Assembly: GCA_019423795.1 (NCBI GenBank)
Contig: JAHZAT010000036.1
Location: 1 to 64,000 of the forward strand
DNA length: 64,000 bases
Direction: 5' to 3'
DNA from: Clostridiales bacterium
GTDB taxonomy: Bacteria; Bacillota; Clostridia; Lachnospirales; Lachnospiraceae
Under the pieces are notes generated by a model. The model saw only the letters and a program-made list of their open reading frames with translations. It did not search any database and was not told the DNA's origin. Shown one piece after another: positions 28,105 to 36,972 of the stretch. The stretch's first letter is position 1; each line of letters opens with the position of its first letter. A program made the translations under genes and the position numbers.

Positions 28105-28724
28105 TGTTGTTCCTCCTCAAATAAATCATCCAGATTGCCTTTTCCTATCACAGTTTCCATAACTCCATCAGAAAATGCAACTCTCTGGAATGCTAAAAAT
28201 ACTTTCATATCAAAATTCTTTACTTCATCGATCATGATATCGAGTGCAGTCTCAACATCAAATCCTTCCCTGTAATCACGATTTGAGATCAATGCGCCGA
28301 AAATATCGCATACATGCATGATCCTTCCAACCAATGGAATCTGCTTTCCGACCAGATTATGTGGATAACCAGTACCATCGTAGTGTTCATGATGATATAA
28401 TACAGCATCTAAGACTGTCTGATCATAATCATAATCTGCAAGGATCGCATATCCGATCGATGGATGCATTCTCATATACCTTGTTTCATCAACGGCCAGA
28501 ATCTCGTCTTCCACTTTCTCATTCATATAGAAATTAAGTCTTACTTTTCCAAGATCATGTACCATCCCTGCAACTGCAAGATCGTGGCATATCCCTTCTG
28601 AAAGTCCCAATTCCTTTCCAACAAGATAAGCTAAATTACTGACAATGATCCCATGACTTAATGTTTCTTTTATATCTGCATGGATCGGTGTCTCGATATC
28701 TGTTCGTCCATAACTGATTGCCAT
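28101..28724 (-). CDS. HD-domain phosphohydrolase (HD-GYP-like)
   Basis: A 207-aa protein with an HD domain: VAGMVHDLGKVRLNF near residues 50-64, LYHHEHYDGTGYPHNL near 108-123 and VGRIMHVCDIFGALISNRDYREG near 131-153. HD-GYP proteins hydrolyse cyclic di-GMP or related nucleotides; here GTGYP stands where the GYP triplet is expected. It lies in a run with relA, hemZ and hisS, and its own substrate is not known. Confidence 0.85.
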   Translation of the reverse strand: MAISYGRTDIETPIHADIKETLSHGIIVSNLAYLVGKELGLSEGICHDLAVAGMVHDLGKVRLNFYMNEKVEDEILAVDETRYMRMHPSIGYAILADYDYDQTVLDAVLYHHEHYDGTGYPHNLVGKQIPLVGRIMHVCDIFGALISNRDYREGFDVETALDIMIDEVKNFDMKVFLAFQRVAFSDGVMETVIGKGNLDDLFEEEQQ

Positions 28725-28738
28725 AATAAAACTCCTGT

Positions 28739-30169
28739 TTAGATCATCTTTAATTCTTTTCTATGAATGATCTCATCAATTCGTGTAATATACTGCTTAA
28801 TATCCTTAAGATTCTCGATGCGGTCCACCTGATGATCTTCTTGATGTACGATCTTTGAAGATGTTCCTGCACCAACTGCTATGATATCATGTAATTCTTC
28901 CATAATCAAAATATTGTAAAGACATTCTTTTCCTTTTTTTGAAAAACCGACATTCTCAAGGTTCCCTGGAATATTCTTCTGTCGATATAAATAATATGGT
29001 TCCATCTGCATATCTCTTGCACACCTGGCTGCGTAAGATACCATCTCTTCGGTTGCTCCAAAATGATATGTATCTTTCATACGGTTTAATCTTGATGATC
29101 GTTTCACCGCAAGTGCATGAACCGTTAAACTTTCTGGATCAAGTTTCTTGATCTCTTCTAATGTATAGGAAAGTTCTTCCATTCCTTCCTCTGGAAGTCC
29201 GCAGATCATATCCATATTGATATTGTCAATTCCTGCCTGTCTTGCCATTCTAAACTTCTCTTTGATATCTTTGGATACATGATTCCTTCCGATCAGTTTT
29301 AATGTTTTATCATTCATTGACTGTGGATTGATGCTGATCCTCGTAACTCCGTATTTCTTTAAAATTTTTAATTTCTCAAGATTTAAACTATCCGGTCTTC
29401 CTGCTTCCACTGTGATTTCTTTTATCTTTGACAGCGGAAATCTTTTGTTGATCTCACATAACAAATATTCCAGATCCTGCTCATTTAATGATGTCGGTGT
29501 TCCACCTCCGATATACATTGTCTGGAGTTCTTTGTACGCATACGCCTGCTTTACAAAATCAAGTTCTTTAAATAATGCATCTAAGTAATCCTGTACAATA
29601 TTCTCGTACTGATCGATCGAATACGATGTAAATGAACAGTACAGACATGTACTTGGGCAAAATGGTATTCCTACATATAAACTGTATCCTTCTTTGTATG
29701 GAAATGTTTTTAAAAGTTTTCTCTCTTTTTGTACAGTTTCTGTACAAAGACTTGCTTTCTCCTTGGAAGCCAGATAATCTTTCTGAAACTTATGAATGAT
29801 TTCTTCGCTGCTTTCTCCTTTTTTATATCCATCAAAAGCAATCTTTGTCGGACGGATTCCAGTTAATGTCCCCCATGGTAGCTGTTTATTCAATGCTTTT
29901 GAAAATAACTGATAAATTTCTCGTTTCATCTGATTTTTGAAAAGCTTTTTATCTTCGTAATCGCCAAAGAGCTGAATCTCATTTTCTAATTCACCTTTCT
30001 TGTACAGTTTCATATTGATTTCTTGATCTTTATATTGAACTTCCAATATAAAATCGTAGATAGAATCGACGTGATCCGTCAATTCTATCTTCTCTCCGAG
30101 CATAAATGCCAATATTAAACTTCTGATATCATATTCATAAATTGTCTTGTTTTGAATTAATCCAATCAT
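28739..30169 (-). CDS. hemZ: HemZ-like radical SAM coproporphyrinogen dehydrogenase family protein
   Basis: A 476-aa radical SAM protein with an N-terminal about 160-residue extension and the cluster motif CPSTCLYCSF (CxxxCxxC) near residue 173. YIGGGTPTSL and a HemN-type C-terminal region follow. HemZ is described as an oxygen-independent coproporphyrinogen III oxidase, yet no other haem gene is in the window, and many anaerobes without haem synthesis carry it. The real substrate is therefore uncertain. It starts 3 bases after the MBL gene. Confidence 0.85.
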   Translation of the reverse strand: MIGLIQNKTIYEYDIRSLILAFMLGEKIELTDHVDSIYDFILEVQYKDQEINMKLYKKGELENEIQLFGDYEDKKLFKNQMKREIYQLFSKALNKQLPWGTLTGIRPTKIAFDGYKKGESSEEIIHKFQKDYLASKEKASLCTETVQKERKLLKTFPYKEGYSLYVGIPFCPSTCLYCSFTSYSIDQYENIVQDYLDALFKELDFVKQAYAYKELQTMYIGGGTPTSLNEQDLEYLLCEINKRFPLSKIKEITVEAGRPDSLNLEKLKILKKYGVTRISINPQSMNDKTLKLIGRNHVSKDIKEKFRMARQAGIDNINMDMICGLPEEGMEELSYTLEEIKKLDPESLTVHALAVKRSSRLNRMKDTYHFGATEEMVSYAARCARDMQMEPYYLYRQKNIPGNLENVGFSKKGKECLYNILIMEELHDIIAVGAGTSSKIVHQEDHQVDRIENLKDIKQYITRIDEIIHRKELKMI

Positions 30170-30172
30170 AAT

Positions 30173-30832
30173 CTATTGCAGAAACGGATTACTTCTGCTT
30201 TCCTCCTCAATCGTTGTTGGTGGTGTATGACCGGATAATACTTTGGTCCATGGCGGCAAAACAAATAATTTCTCTCTGATCGCTGTTAAAAGATCATTCA
30301 GATTACCTGTTGGAAAATCAGTTCTTCCAATGCTCATCTGGAATAATGTATCTCCTGAGATCAGCCATCCATAATCTGCAAAATAATAACAAACACCGCC
30401 TTTTGTATGTCCTGGAACATGAATACATTTTACCTTTGTTCCCAGTACATCAATGATCTCTCCATCTTTCACCAGATGATTTGCCTTTAAGGAAAGATTC
30501 ATTCCCATCATAGATCCAAGATTCAGATCAGGACTTGCAAGTACTTCTGCCTCACTTTCGTAAAGATAGACATTAAGATCTGGTTTTTGCTCCATCAGAT
30601 ATGGGAGTGCCATCACATGGTCAAAATGTCCATGAGTCAGGCATACACCTGCAAGTTCCATGCCATCCTCTTTTAATGTATCCATAATGCGCTCTCCTTG
30701 ATCACCTGGATCAAACACGAACGCCTGATTTGTTTTTGTATTCTCAACGATATAACAATTTGTCTGCATCTGTCCAAGACAGATCGTTACCATCTTAAGT
30801 GGTCTGTCTAGTCGTAATGTTGTTTCACTCAT
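30173..30832 (-). CDS. Metallo-beta-lactamase-fold hydrolase (glyoxalase II-like)
   Basis: A 219-aa MBL-fold enzyme with the metal-binding motif THGHFDHV (residues about 66-73), HVPGHTKGG near 138 and ISGDTLF near 157. The fold and length fit small hydroxyacylglutathione hydrolase-like thioesterases. Its conserved position between relA and hemZ is common in Clostridia, but no substrate can be read from sequence. Confidence 0.88.
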   Translation of the reverse strand: MSETTLRLDRPLKMVTICLGQMQTNCYIVENTKTNQAFVFDPGDQGERIMDTLKEDGMELAGVCLTHGHFDHVMALPYLMEQKPDLNVYLYESEAEVLASPDLNLGSMMGMNLSLKANHLVKDGEIIDVLGTKVKCIHVPGHTKGGVCYYFADYGWLISGDTLFQMSIGRTDFPTGNLNDLLTAIREKLFVLPPWTKVLSGHTPPTTIEEESRSNPFLQ

Positions 30833-30840
30833 ATTATCAC

Positions 30841-33138
30841 CTATCCTGCTGTTCTTTCGATATCGATCACGCCTTCCACATTCCTGATCTTGGCAATGAT
30901 ACGATTCAGCTGCTCTACGCCTGTGATATCAAATGACATACTAAGCGTTGCTCTTCCTTTCTTATTGTTTGATACATTGATCGTAATGATATCAATATCA
31001 AGTTCTAAGAAAATCTTAGAAACTTCTGCCAGAAGGCCTTTCCGATTATTCGCATAGATATTAATCTCTGTTGTATATGTCTGCGTTGTATCAGCTTCAC
31101 TTACCTGCCATTCTGCTTCGATCAAACGTGCCCTGTCTGATTCTGGCATATTCAGCAGATTAATACAATCTGTTCTATGAATAGAAATTCCACGTCCTCT
31201 TGTAATAAATCCAACAATTTCATCTCCAGGTACTGGGTTACAGCATTTTGAGAAACGAACAGCAACATCGTTAGCACCTCGTACCACAATCCCACCTTTT
31301 GATTTCTTATCTTTCTTCTTCTCTGGATTTGCCGCTGCTGCCTGTGCTGCTTCTGTCGTTTTCTTTAAGACCTGTTCATCTGTGATCTTCTGTTTCTTGA
31401 TCTTACGGTCTTCTTCCTGCATCTTATTGATGACCTGACCTTCTTTTAATCCACCATGTCCGACTGCTGCGCATACAGAATCCCAGTCTTTAAAGCCGTA
31501 CTTTAATTCAACTTTCTTAATATATTCCGGCTTCATCAATTCAGAAAGTCTGATACTTTTACTTTTACAATATTTTTCAAGAAGGTCCTTACCCCTTACG
31601 ATATTCTCTTCTTTAAACTGTCTTTTAAACCACTGATTGATCTTACTTCTTGCCTGTGCTGATTTTACAAGACCTAACCAATCTCGGCTCGGTCCTTTCG
31701 AGTTCTGGGATGTAATGATTTCTACACGGTCACCATTTTGCAAATGATAATCAAATGGAACCTGTCTTCCATTAACTCTCGCACCAACCATCTTATTACC
31801 AACCGCACTATGGATGGAATAAGCAAAATCGATTGGTGTGGAACCATTTGCAAGGTTTTTAACGTCACCATTTGGTGTAAAACAATATACCTGTTCTGCA
31901 AAAAGGTCTAAGTTTGTCTTAAGCAGACTTAAAAATTCCTTGTTATCATCCATGTCACGCTGCCATTCCAGCACTTCTCTTAACCAACTTAATTTCTCTT
32001 CTTCTTTGTTAAGTCCCTTGGTATTATTATTCTCTTTATACTTCCAATGAGCTGCAATACCATATTCAGCCACACGATGCATCTCAAAAGTACGGATCTG
32101 AATCTCAAATGGATGTCCTTCTGGTCCGATCAGTGTTGTATGCAGTGACTGATACATATTTGGTTTTGGCATTGCAATATAGTCTTTGAATCTTCCTGGA
32201 ATTGGTTTATACATCTCATGAATGATTCCAAGAGCTGCATAGCAGTCCTTGACAGTATCAACTTTAATTCTTACTGCAAATAGATCATAAATCTGATCGA
32301 TCGTCTTATGCTGGTTGACCATCTTCTTATAAATGCTGAACATGTGTTTTACACGTCCATCAATCTCTGCCTTTATTCCTGCACGATCAATATGACCTTT
32401 CACTTCTTCTACGATCTCCTGGATAAAAGCTTCTCTTTCTTCTTTTGCAGAATTTAACGATTTCTCTAAATCTTCATATACATCTGGCTTTAAATAACAT
32501 AGTGCAAGATCATCTAATTCGACCTTAATCTTTGAAATACCAAGACGATGTGCGATTGGTGCATAGATATCCATCGTTTCTCTTGATTTCTCTTTTTGCT
32601 TCTCTGGGCGCATAAACTGCATCGTACGCATATTATGCAGACGATCCGCTAATTTGATCAGAATCACTCGGATATCTTTCGCCATTGCAAGAAACATCTT
32701 TCGTAAGTTCTCCGCCTGAACTTCAATCTTATCCTTGGAATAACTCAACTGTCCTAACTTCGTAACACCATCAACTAACTGGGCAACTTCTTCTCCAAAG
32801 TCTCTGACAATATCCTCATGGGTCGTTTCCGTATCTTCTACAACATCATGAAGCAGCCCTGCCATAATCGTTTCTTTGTCAAGTTCTAATTCTGCAAGTA
32901 TGATCGCAACACAAATAGGATGAATGATATAAGGCTCTCCAGACTTTCGTTTCTGCTTCTCATGTGCCTTGTATGCAACTTTGTAGGCACGCTCTACAGC
33001 CTCAATATCTTCTTCATCATAAATGCTTTGCATGGTTGTGATCAGCTGTCGTTTCAGTTCTTCAGGCGGAGTGAAGCTTTCCGGACTGCTGATATCCTTT
33101 TTTACACGATTTATGTTTGTTCTGCTTTCTTGTTTCAT
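30841..33138 (-). CDS. relA: Bifunctional (p)ppGpp synthetase/hydrolase (Rel)
   Basis: A 765-aa RSH enzyme that makes and degrades (p)ppGpp in the stringent response. Order: HD hydrolase (YIIHPICVAIIL, LLHDVVEDT near residue 95), synthetase (RFKDYIAMPKPNMYQSLHT near 320), TGS (CFTPNGDVKNLANGSTPIDFAY near 415), the zinc-finger/RIS region (VRFSKCCNPVPGDEIVGF) and the C-terminal ACT domain (YANNRKGLLAEVSKIF). Both catalytic domains look intact, so it is probably the main bifunctional Rel. Confidence 0.96.
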   Translation of the reverse strand: MKQESRTNINRVKKDISSPESFTPPEELKRQLITTMQSIYDEEDIEAVERAYKVAYKAHEKQKRKSGEPYIIHPICVAIILAELELDKETIMAGLLHDVVEDTETTHEDIVRDFGEEVAQLVDGVTKLGQLSYSKDKIEVQAENLRKMFLAMAKDIRVILIKLADRLHNMRTMQFMRPEKQKEKSRETMDIYAPIAHRLGISKIKVELDDLALCYLKPDVYEDLEKSLNSAKEEREAFIQEIVEEVKGHIDRAGIKAEIDGRVKHMFSIYKKMVNQHKTIDQIYDLFAVRIKVDTVKDCYAALGIIHEMYKPIPGRFKDYIAMPKPNMYQSLHTTLIGPEGHPFEIQIRTFEMHRVAEYGIAAHWKYKENNNTKGLNKEEEKLSWLREVLEWQRDMDDNKEFLSLLKTNLDLFAEQVYCFTPNGDVKNLANGSTPIDFAYSIHSAVGNKMVGARVNGRQVPFDYHLQNGDRVEIITSQNSKGPSRDWLGLVKSAQARSKINQWFKRQFKEENIVRGKDLLEKYCKSKSIRLSELMKPEYIKKVELKYGFKDWDSVCAAVGHGGLKEGQVINKMQEEDRKIKKQKITDEQVLKKTTEAAQAAAANPEKKKDKKSKGGIVVRGANDVAVRFSKCCNPVPGDEIVGFITRGRGISIHRTDCINLLNMPESDRARLIEAEWQVSEADTTQTYTTEINIYANNRKGLLAEVSKIFLELDIDIITINVSNNKKGRATLSMSFDITGVEQLNRIIAKIRNVEGVIDIERTAG

Positions 33139-33165
33139 GCACGGATACCTCTTTGTCTCTTTTGC

Positions 33166-33585
33166 TTATTTTTTTAGTTTAGATTCACAGTAAACACAAC
33201 GATATATCTGATGTTCTCTATCTGTTAATTTAAACACATGATCGATCTCTTGTTCTACAGATGTGATACATCTTGGATTCTTGCATCTTGCAATATTTAC
33301 GATCTTTTCAGGAAGTTCTACTTTATGCTTGGATTTTACACTGCCATTTTCAATAACACATACAGTAACTTCTGGATCGATGTATCCTAAAACATCAAAG
33401 TTCACTTCAAATGCGTCTGAAATCTTGATGATATCTTTCTTTCCCATCTTGTTACTTTTTACATTCTTAATAATTGCAACGCTACAGTCTAACTGATCTA
33501 GTCCAAGACTGTTATAAATCTGCATTCCGCGGCCTGCACGAATATGATCTAATACGATTCCGTTCTTAATGCTATCAATGTTCAT
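33166..33585 (-). CDS. pyrI: Aspartate carbamoyltransferase regulatory chain
   Basis: A 139-aa regulatory subunit that binds nucleotide effectors and joins PyrB trimers. The N-terminal allosteric domain includes IKNGIVLDHIRAGRGMQIY; the C-terminal zinc domain has CKNPRC and CVYC, giving the four Cys ligands. A GTG at 33591 is possible, but the ATG at 33585 fits the family start and has GGGGG 9 bases before it. The start overlaps the pyrB 3' end. Confidence 0.95.
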   Translation of the reverse strand: MNIDSIKNGIVLDHIRAGRGMQIYNSLGLDQLDCSVAIIKNVKSNKMGKKDIIKISDAFEVNFDVLGYIDPEVTVCVIENGSVKSKHKVELPEKIVNIARCKNPRCITSVEQEIDHVFKLTDREHQIYRCVYCESKLKK

Positions 33586-34501
33586 CTGCACTTACCCCCA
33601 GTAATTCCATGATCAATGCCATTCTTACATGTTTCCCATTCAATACCTGTTTAAAATAGCAGGCTCTTGGATCGTTATCGACTTTTACAGAAATCTCATT
33701 TACACGAGGCAATGGATGTAAAATCGAAAGATCTTCTTTGGCGATCTTTAATTTATCCATATCTAAAATATAGCTGTCTTTTAATCTGACATAATCGGCT
33801 TCGTTGAAGAAACGTTCTCTCTGTACTCTTGTCATATAAAGAATATCTAACTGAGGCATCACATCTTCCATCTTATCAACTTCTGTAAATGTGATCCCTT
33901 TCTTCTCAAAGACATCTTTCTTAATATATTCAGGAATCTGAAGTTCTTCTGGAGAAATTAAAATATAATTAATTCCTTCATATCTTGATAATGCTTTGAT
34001 CAGGGAATGTACTGTTCTTCCAAACTTTAAGTCTCCGCAAAATCCAATCGTGAAATTGTTAAGACGTCCTTTTTCTCTTCTGATCGTTAAAAGGTCTGTT
34101 AATGTCTGTGTTGGATGATTGTGTCCCCCATCACCCGCGTTAATGACTGGAATGTTTACATACTGTGATGCTACAAATGGTGCACCTTCCTTTGGATGAC
34201 GCATCGCAATGATATCTGCGTAACATTCAATAACTCTTGCTGTATCTGCCACACTTTCTCCTTTGGATGCAGATGAAGAATCTGCGGAAGAAAATCCAAG
34301 AACACTTCCTCCTAATTCAAGCATCGCTGCCTCGAAACTTAATCTTGTTCTTGTACTTGGTTCAAAGAACAAAGTTGCTAATTTCTTGTGTTTGCATACT
34401 TCCTGATATTTTTCAGGATTCTTTGCGATGTCATCAGCGCGGTCTAATAATCTGTCAATATCTTCCACACTTAAATCCATCGGATCAATCAAATGTTTCA
34501 T
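33575..34501 (-). CDS. pyrB: Aspartate carbamoyltransferase catalytic chain
   Basis: A 308-aa enzyme of pyrimidine synthesis that joins carbamoyl phosphate and aspartate. FEPSTRTRLSFE (residues about 48-59), HPTQTLTDL (about 133) and LHPLPRVNEI (about 265) are the family active-site motifs. The regulatory chain overlaps its 3' end, giving the holoenzyme pair. Confidence 0.97.
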   Translation of the reverse strand: MKHLIDPMDLSVEDIDRLLDRADDIAKNPEKYQEVCKHKKLATLFFEPSTRTRLSFEAAMLELGGSVLGFSSADSSSASKGESVADTARVIECYADIIAMRHPKEGAPFVASQYVNIPVINAGDGGHNHPTQTLTDLLTIRREKGRLNNFTIGFCGDLKFGRTVHSLIKALSRYEGINYILISPEELQIPEYIKKDVFEKKGITFTEVDKMEDVMPQLDILYMTRVQRERFFNEADYVRLKDSYILDMDKLKIAKEDLSILHPLPRVNEISVKVDNDPRACYFKQVLNGKHVRMALIMELLGVSADEH

Positions 34502-34560
34502 TACATATTCCTCCTAATGGTTTGTCCTTTCTTCAATTCTACATTTTTAGACACCTAGTG

Positions 34561-35475
34561 TCAATTCTTTACTTCTGATTTTAGGCGAAGAACACCTTTA
34601 TCTACCATAAATACTGGACGATAGGATAATTTCGATTTACGAAGTCCTTCTTCTCCGACATCATCCTCTCTGTTTACATATTTAAAATTCTCCATCTCGT
34701 GAATGACAAACTGCTGATTGATCATTGGATATGCTCCTTGGATATCTGCAAAAGCTTTTTCAATATGAACGATAAATGTATCTTCATTTGATGCGCGTTC
34801 TCCAATGGAAAATCCTACGATCTTACCTTCTGCACGTAAAACGCCTCCTACGAGCCCTAATTCTCTATAATTGATCACACTGTTTTTCGATACACAGATC
34901 TCATCATGTTTCTCAATATCTTCTGGATCACAGTTTTGTAACTTCCATTCCATCAACATTGCTAGTACTTCTAACTGATTTTCATCAGAAAGCGGTTCAT
35001 ATGACCATTCATGATTTTCCTTAAAACGATTGATGTGATTTCTCTTTCCATGAAGTTTCTTTCCAGATAATGTTGCTAGTTTTTCTCTGTCATAAATATA
35101 TTCTGAGATATCTCTGTCATATTCAATTTCATAAATATCTCCAAACATTTCCCGAAATTCATCTTCCATTTCATGAGTTACCCCATGCAATACAAATGGA
35201 ATCTGTTTTTCTTTACAATCGTCCATCAGAGACTGTAATACCTTTTTCTTATCTCCCTTTCCGATCGGGTAGCAGAAAGAACCGCCTTCTTCATCTGTAT
35301 GCGATACAAAGAGTCCTTCGATGATCGCATATTTCACCTGATAATATGCACTCCATAAAATAATATTGGCTGTTGCGTAATCACAGCTTCTTGTATCATC
35401 TGCCAGGATACATCGGTCAATTTCTTCTTTATCTTCAATTGTTGGTGTCTTAAACTCCATCTTTGCTAACTCCAT
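34561..35475 (-). CDS. DUF2156 protein (lysyl-phosphatidylglycerol synthase C-terminal-like)
   Basis: A 304-aa soluble protein with the GNAT-like DUF2156 fold of the C-terminal domain of MprF-type aminoacyl transferases. Visible motifs are KKLHGKRNHINRF (residues about 138-150), FSIGERASNEDTFIVHIEKA and AYPMINQQFVIHEM, ending YVNREDDVGEEGLRKSKLSY. It lacks the membrane flippase half of MprF, so it is a free-standing homologue of unknown acceptor. It sits between pyrB and the RlmH-like gene. Confidence 0.85.
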   Translation of the reverse strand: MELAKMEFKTPTIEDKEEIDRCILADDTRSCDYATANIILWSAYYQVKYAIIEGLFVSHTDEEGGSFCYPIGKGDKKKVLQSLMDDCKEKQIPFVLHGVTHEMEDEFREMFGDIYEIEYDRDISEYIYDREKLATLSGKKLHGKRNHINRFKENHEWSYEPLSDENQLEVLAMLMEWKLQNCDPEDIEKHDEICVSKNSVINYRELGLVGGVLRAEGKIVGFSIGERASNEDTFIVHIEKAFADIQGAYPMINQQFVIHEMENFKYVNREDDVGEEGLRKSKLSYRPVFMVDKGVLRLKSEVKN

Positions 35476-35492
35476 TCTAGTGTTTTCTAGTA

Positions 35493-35903
35493 TTACTTGT
35501 GATATGGCTGGTGATTTAAAATCCGGTAAGCACGATAAATCTGTTCTAGTATGATCGTACCTGTTAGTGATCCACTTTGTGTAAAGGAAGATACATGAAA
35601 TGGTTTTGTCTCTTCAGATTCTAAATCTCCAATATAAAAATGAAACTTTGAAATTCCCTGCACAGAGCTTTCATTGATCAGTTGTGCAAGTTCCGGACTT
35701 GTCATACTGTCTTTTCCTGGTATGATATGATAATGCTCTCCCGCTTCTTTTAATATTTTCTCTACTTGTTTTGCATTCTTTTTATACACTACAGAAACTT
35801 TCGCATATGCCCCGAGACGCTTTAGATATTCTCCCATTGCTTCTTGGTACGTCTTAGGATCTTGCGATTTCTTCTGTAGAATATAGATTTCAAATTTCAT
35901 CAT
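35493..35903 (-). CDS. Divergent RlmH-like SPOUT protein (copy A)
   Basis: A 136-aa protein whose last 20 residues (ILEQIYRAYRILNHQPYHK) match the C-terminal signature of RlmH, the SPOUT methyltransferase that modifies pseudouridine 1915 of 23S rRNA. The rest is divergent: the Gly-rich SAM loop FIIGG(A/S)LG is FYIGDLES, and the usual MTFPHQL is FTQSGSLTG. It may be a specialised or inactive paralogue. A second RlmH-like gene at 38797 has the opposite defects. AATTAAAATATATG precedes the start, so the ribosome site is weak. Confidence 0.7.
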   Translation of the reverse strand: MMKFEIYILQKKSQDPKTYQEAMGEYLKRLGAYAKVSVVYKKNAKQVEKILKEAGEHYHIIPGKDSMTSPELAQLINESSVQGISKFHFYIGDLESEETKPFHVSSFTQSGSLTGTIILEQIYRAYRILNHQPYHK

Positions 35904-35908
35904 ATATT

Positions 35909-36583
35909 TTAATTTCCTTCAAAAAATTGTTTTAATTTTTTATCTTGTTTTAAGGCCTGATCATATTTTTTATTGATCTGCTTTGTCAACTTTTTAATCT
36001 CTTTGCTGTTTTGGCTTTCTTTTTTTGCATCTGTGATCTCATCCGTATCATGTTTTTGATTATTGTAGATACAAAAAGTATCTCCCTTCTTCATTACATA
36101 ATACGATGTCATTCCTGGTGCCAATGTTGCAATCTTCTTAATCTTCATCTTATATGTCACATAAACAATAAATGATTCATCATCTGCTCCTTTTTTTACA
36201 AGATATGTAAGATCATCGTATTTTTTCACATACTGATGGATAGCTTTTTGATTTTTCTCCAACTCATTCGTATCTTCTACCATAGATTTCAAATTTGTAA
36301 GATCATTTTTCTGAACCAACTTATAATATGTTTTCATAAAATCCTCCACTGCTTTTTTCTCAGCATCAGGATCTTTCTTTTTTGCTTTCACTGCATCATT
36401 GGTTTCCTTGATCACGTTTTGTGCGGTATTCTTCTGTGTTGTTTGTTGAAAAATCTTTTCATTGGTAAGTCGTTCTTGCCTTATCTGATCTAATTTTACA
36501 TAAGCTAAAAAAGCTGCTACAAAAAATAAAATCCAACTTGTAATGATAACAACAACTGTAGATTTTCTAAGCTTCACGAACAT
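35909..36583 (-). CDS. Membrane-anchored exported protein, unknown
   Basis: A 224-aa protein with one N-terminal membrane helix (VVVIITSWILFFVAAFLAYV) and a Lys-rich, largely helical extracellular part. A central segment (AVEDFMKTYYKLVQKNDLTNLKSMV) resembles the helical start of NTF2-like domains, and a C-terminal coiled-coil-like Lys-rich tail follows. I do not recognise the family. It lies 5 bases upstream of the RlmH-like gene in the same direction. Confidence 0.6.
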   Translation of the reverse strand: MFVKLRKSTVVVIITSWILFFVAAFLAYVKLDQIRQERLTNEKIFQQTTQKNTAQNVIKETNDAVKAKKKDPDAEKKAVEDFMKTYYKLVQKNDLTNLKSMVEDTNELEKNQKAIHQYVKKYDDLTYLVKKGADDESFIVYVTYKMKIKKIATLAPGMTSYYVMKKGDTFCIYNNQKHDTDEITDAKKESQNSKEIKKLTKQINKKYDQALKQDKKLKQFFEGN

Positions 36584-36618
36584 CCCTCCAATCCACCTAC
36601 AGCAAATTTACAGTATAT

Positions 36619-36714
36619 TATACCTTATCGAGCGGAGCGAGTCCAGTCCAAAGGACTATGAATTCACGAATGCCCTGCGGGTATACCTTATCGAGCGGAG
36701 CGAGTCCAGTCCAA
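36619..36714. repeat. Pair of 33-bp direct repeats
   Basis: Bases 36619-36651 and 36682-36714 are identical (they begin TATACCTTATCGAGCGGAGC and end AGTCCAGTCCAA), 63 bases apart start to start. The spacer contains AGTCC-AAA-GGACT, and the unit is GC-rich against AT-rich flanks. They sit 55 bases before the tRNA-Arg gene. Only two copies are present and there is no cas gene, so this is not a CRISPR array. Confidence 0.85.
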
Positions 36715-36727
36715 CCCAAAATAACTC

Positions 36728-36756
36728 TTGCTATTTTTTTCAATATATTGTAATAT
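36728..36756 (+). promoter_or_regulatory. Promoter of tRNA-Arg
   Basis: TTGCTA (36728-36733) and TAATAT (36751-36756) are 17 bases apart and end 12 bases before the tRNA. Confidence 0.55.
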
Positions 36757-36768
36757 AATAAAGCTTAT

Positions 36769-36841
36769 GTACCAGTAACTCAGTGGATAGAGTGGCAGCC
36801 TCCGAAGCTGTTGGCCGCGGGTTCGACTCCCGCCTGGTGCA
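36769..36841 (+). tRNA. tRNA-Arg (anticodon CCG)
   Basis: A full cloverleaf folds. The acceptor pairs GTACCAG with CTGGTGC, the D-arm is ACTC/GAGT, the anticodon stem is GCAGC/GCTGT around loop CTCCGAA (anticodon CCG, reading CGG), and the T-arm is GCGGG-TTCGACT-CCCGC. The discriminator is A and CCA is not encoded. Confidence 0.95.
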
Positions 36842-36887
36842 TATTTTAATAAATAAAATATATTATAGAAATTAAATATCGTCTTTT

Positions 36888-36948
36888 AAGAGACTATAGA
36901 TTTTACTGTTTCTGATCGTTAAACAGCAAAGTCTATTGTCTCTTTTTT
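36888..36948 (+). terminator. Long hairpin terminator after tRNA-Arg
   Basis: AAGAGACTATAGATTTTACTG pairs with the complementary arm ending ATTGTCTCTT, a stem of about 20 bp with bulges, followed by TTTTTTATT. It lies between the tRNA and the MATE gene, 25 bases before the MATE start, so it could also act as an attenuator of that gene. Confidence 0.8.
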
Positions 36949-36972
36949 ATTGTTAAGGAGGAAAATTATTTT

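Noticed and set aside
36619..36714. Possible CRISPR array
   Set aside because: Only two repeat units, one 30-base spacer, and no cas genes.
36543..36758. 71-codon plus-strand frame with repeated IERSESSP
   Set aside because: It is produced by translating the two 33-bp direct repeats and has no start signal.
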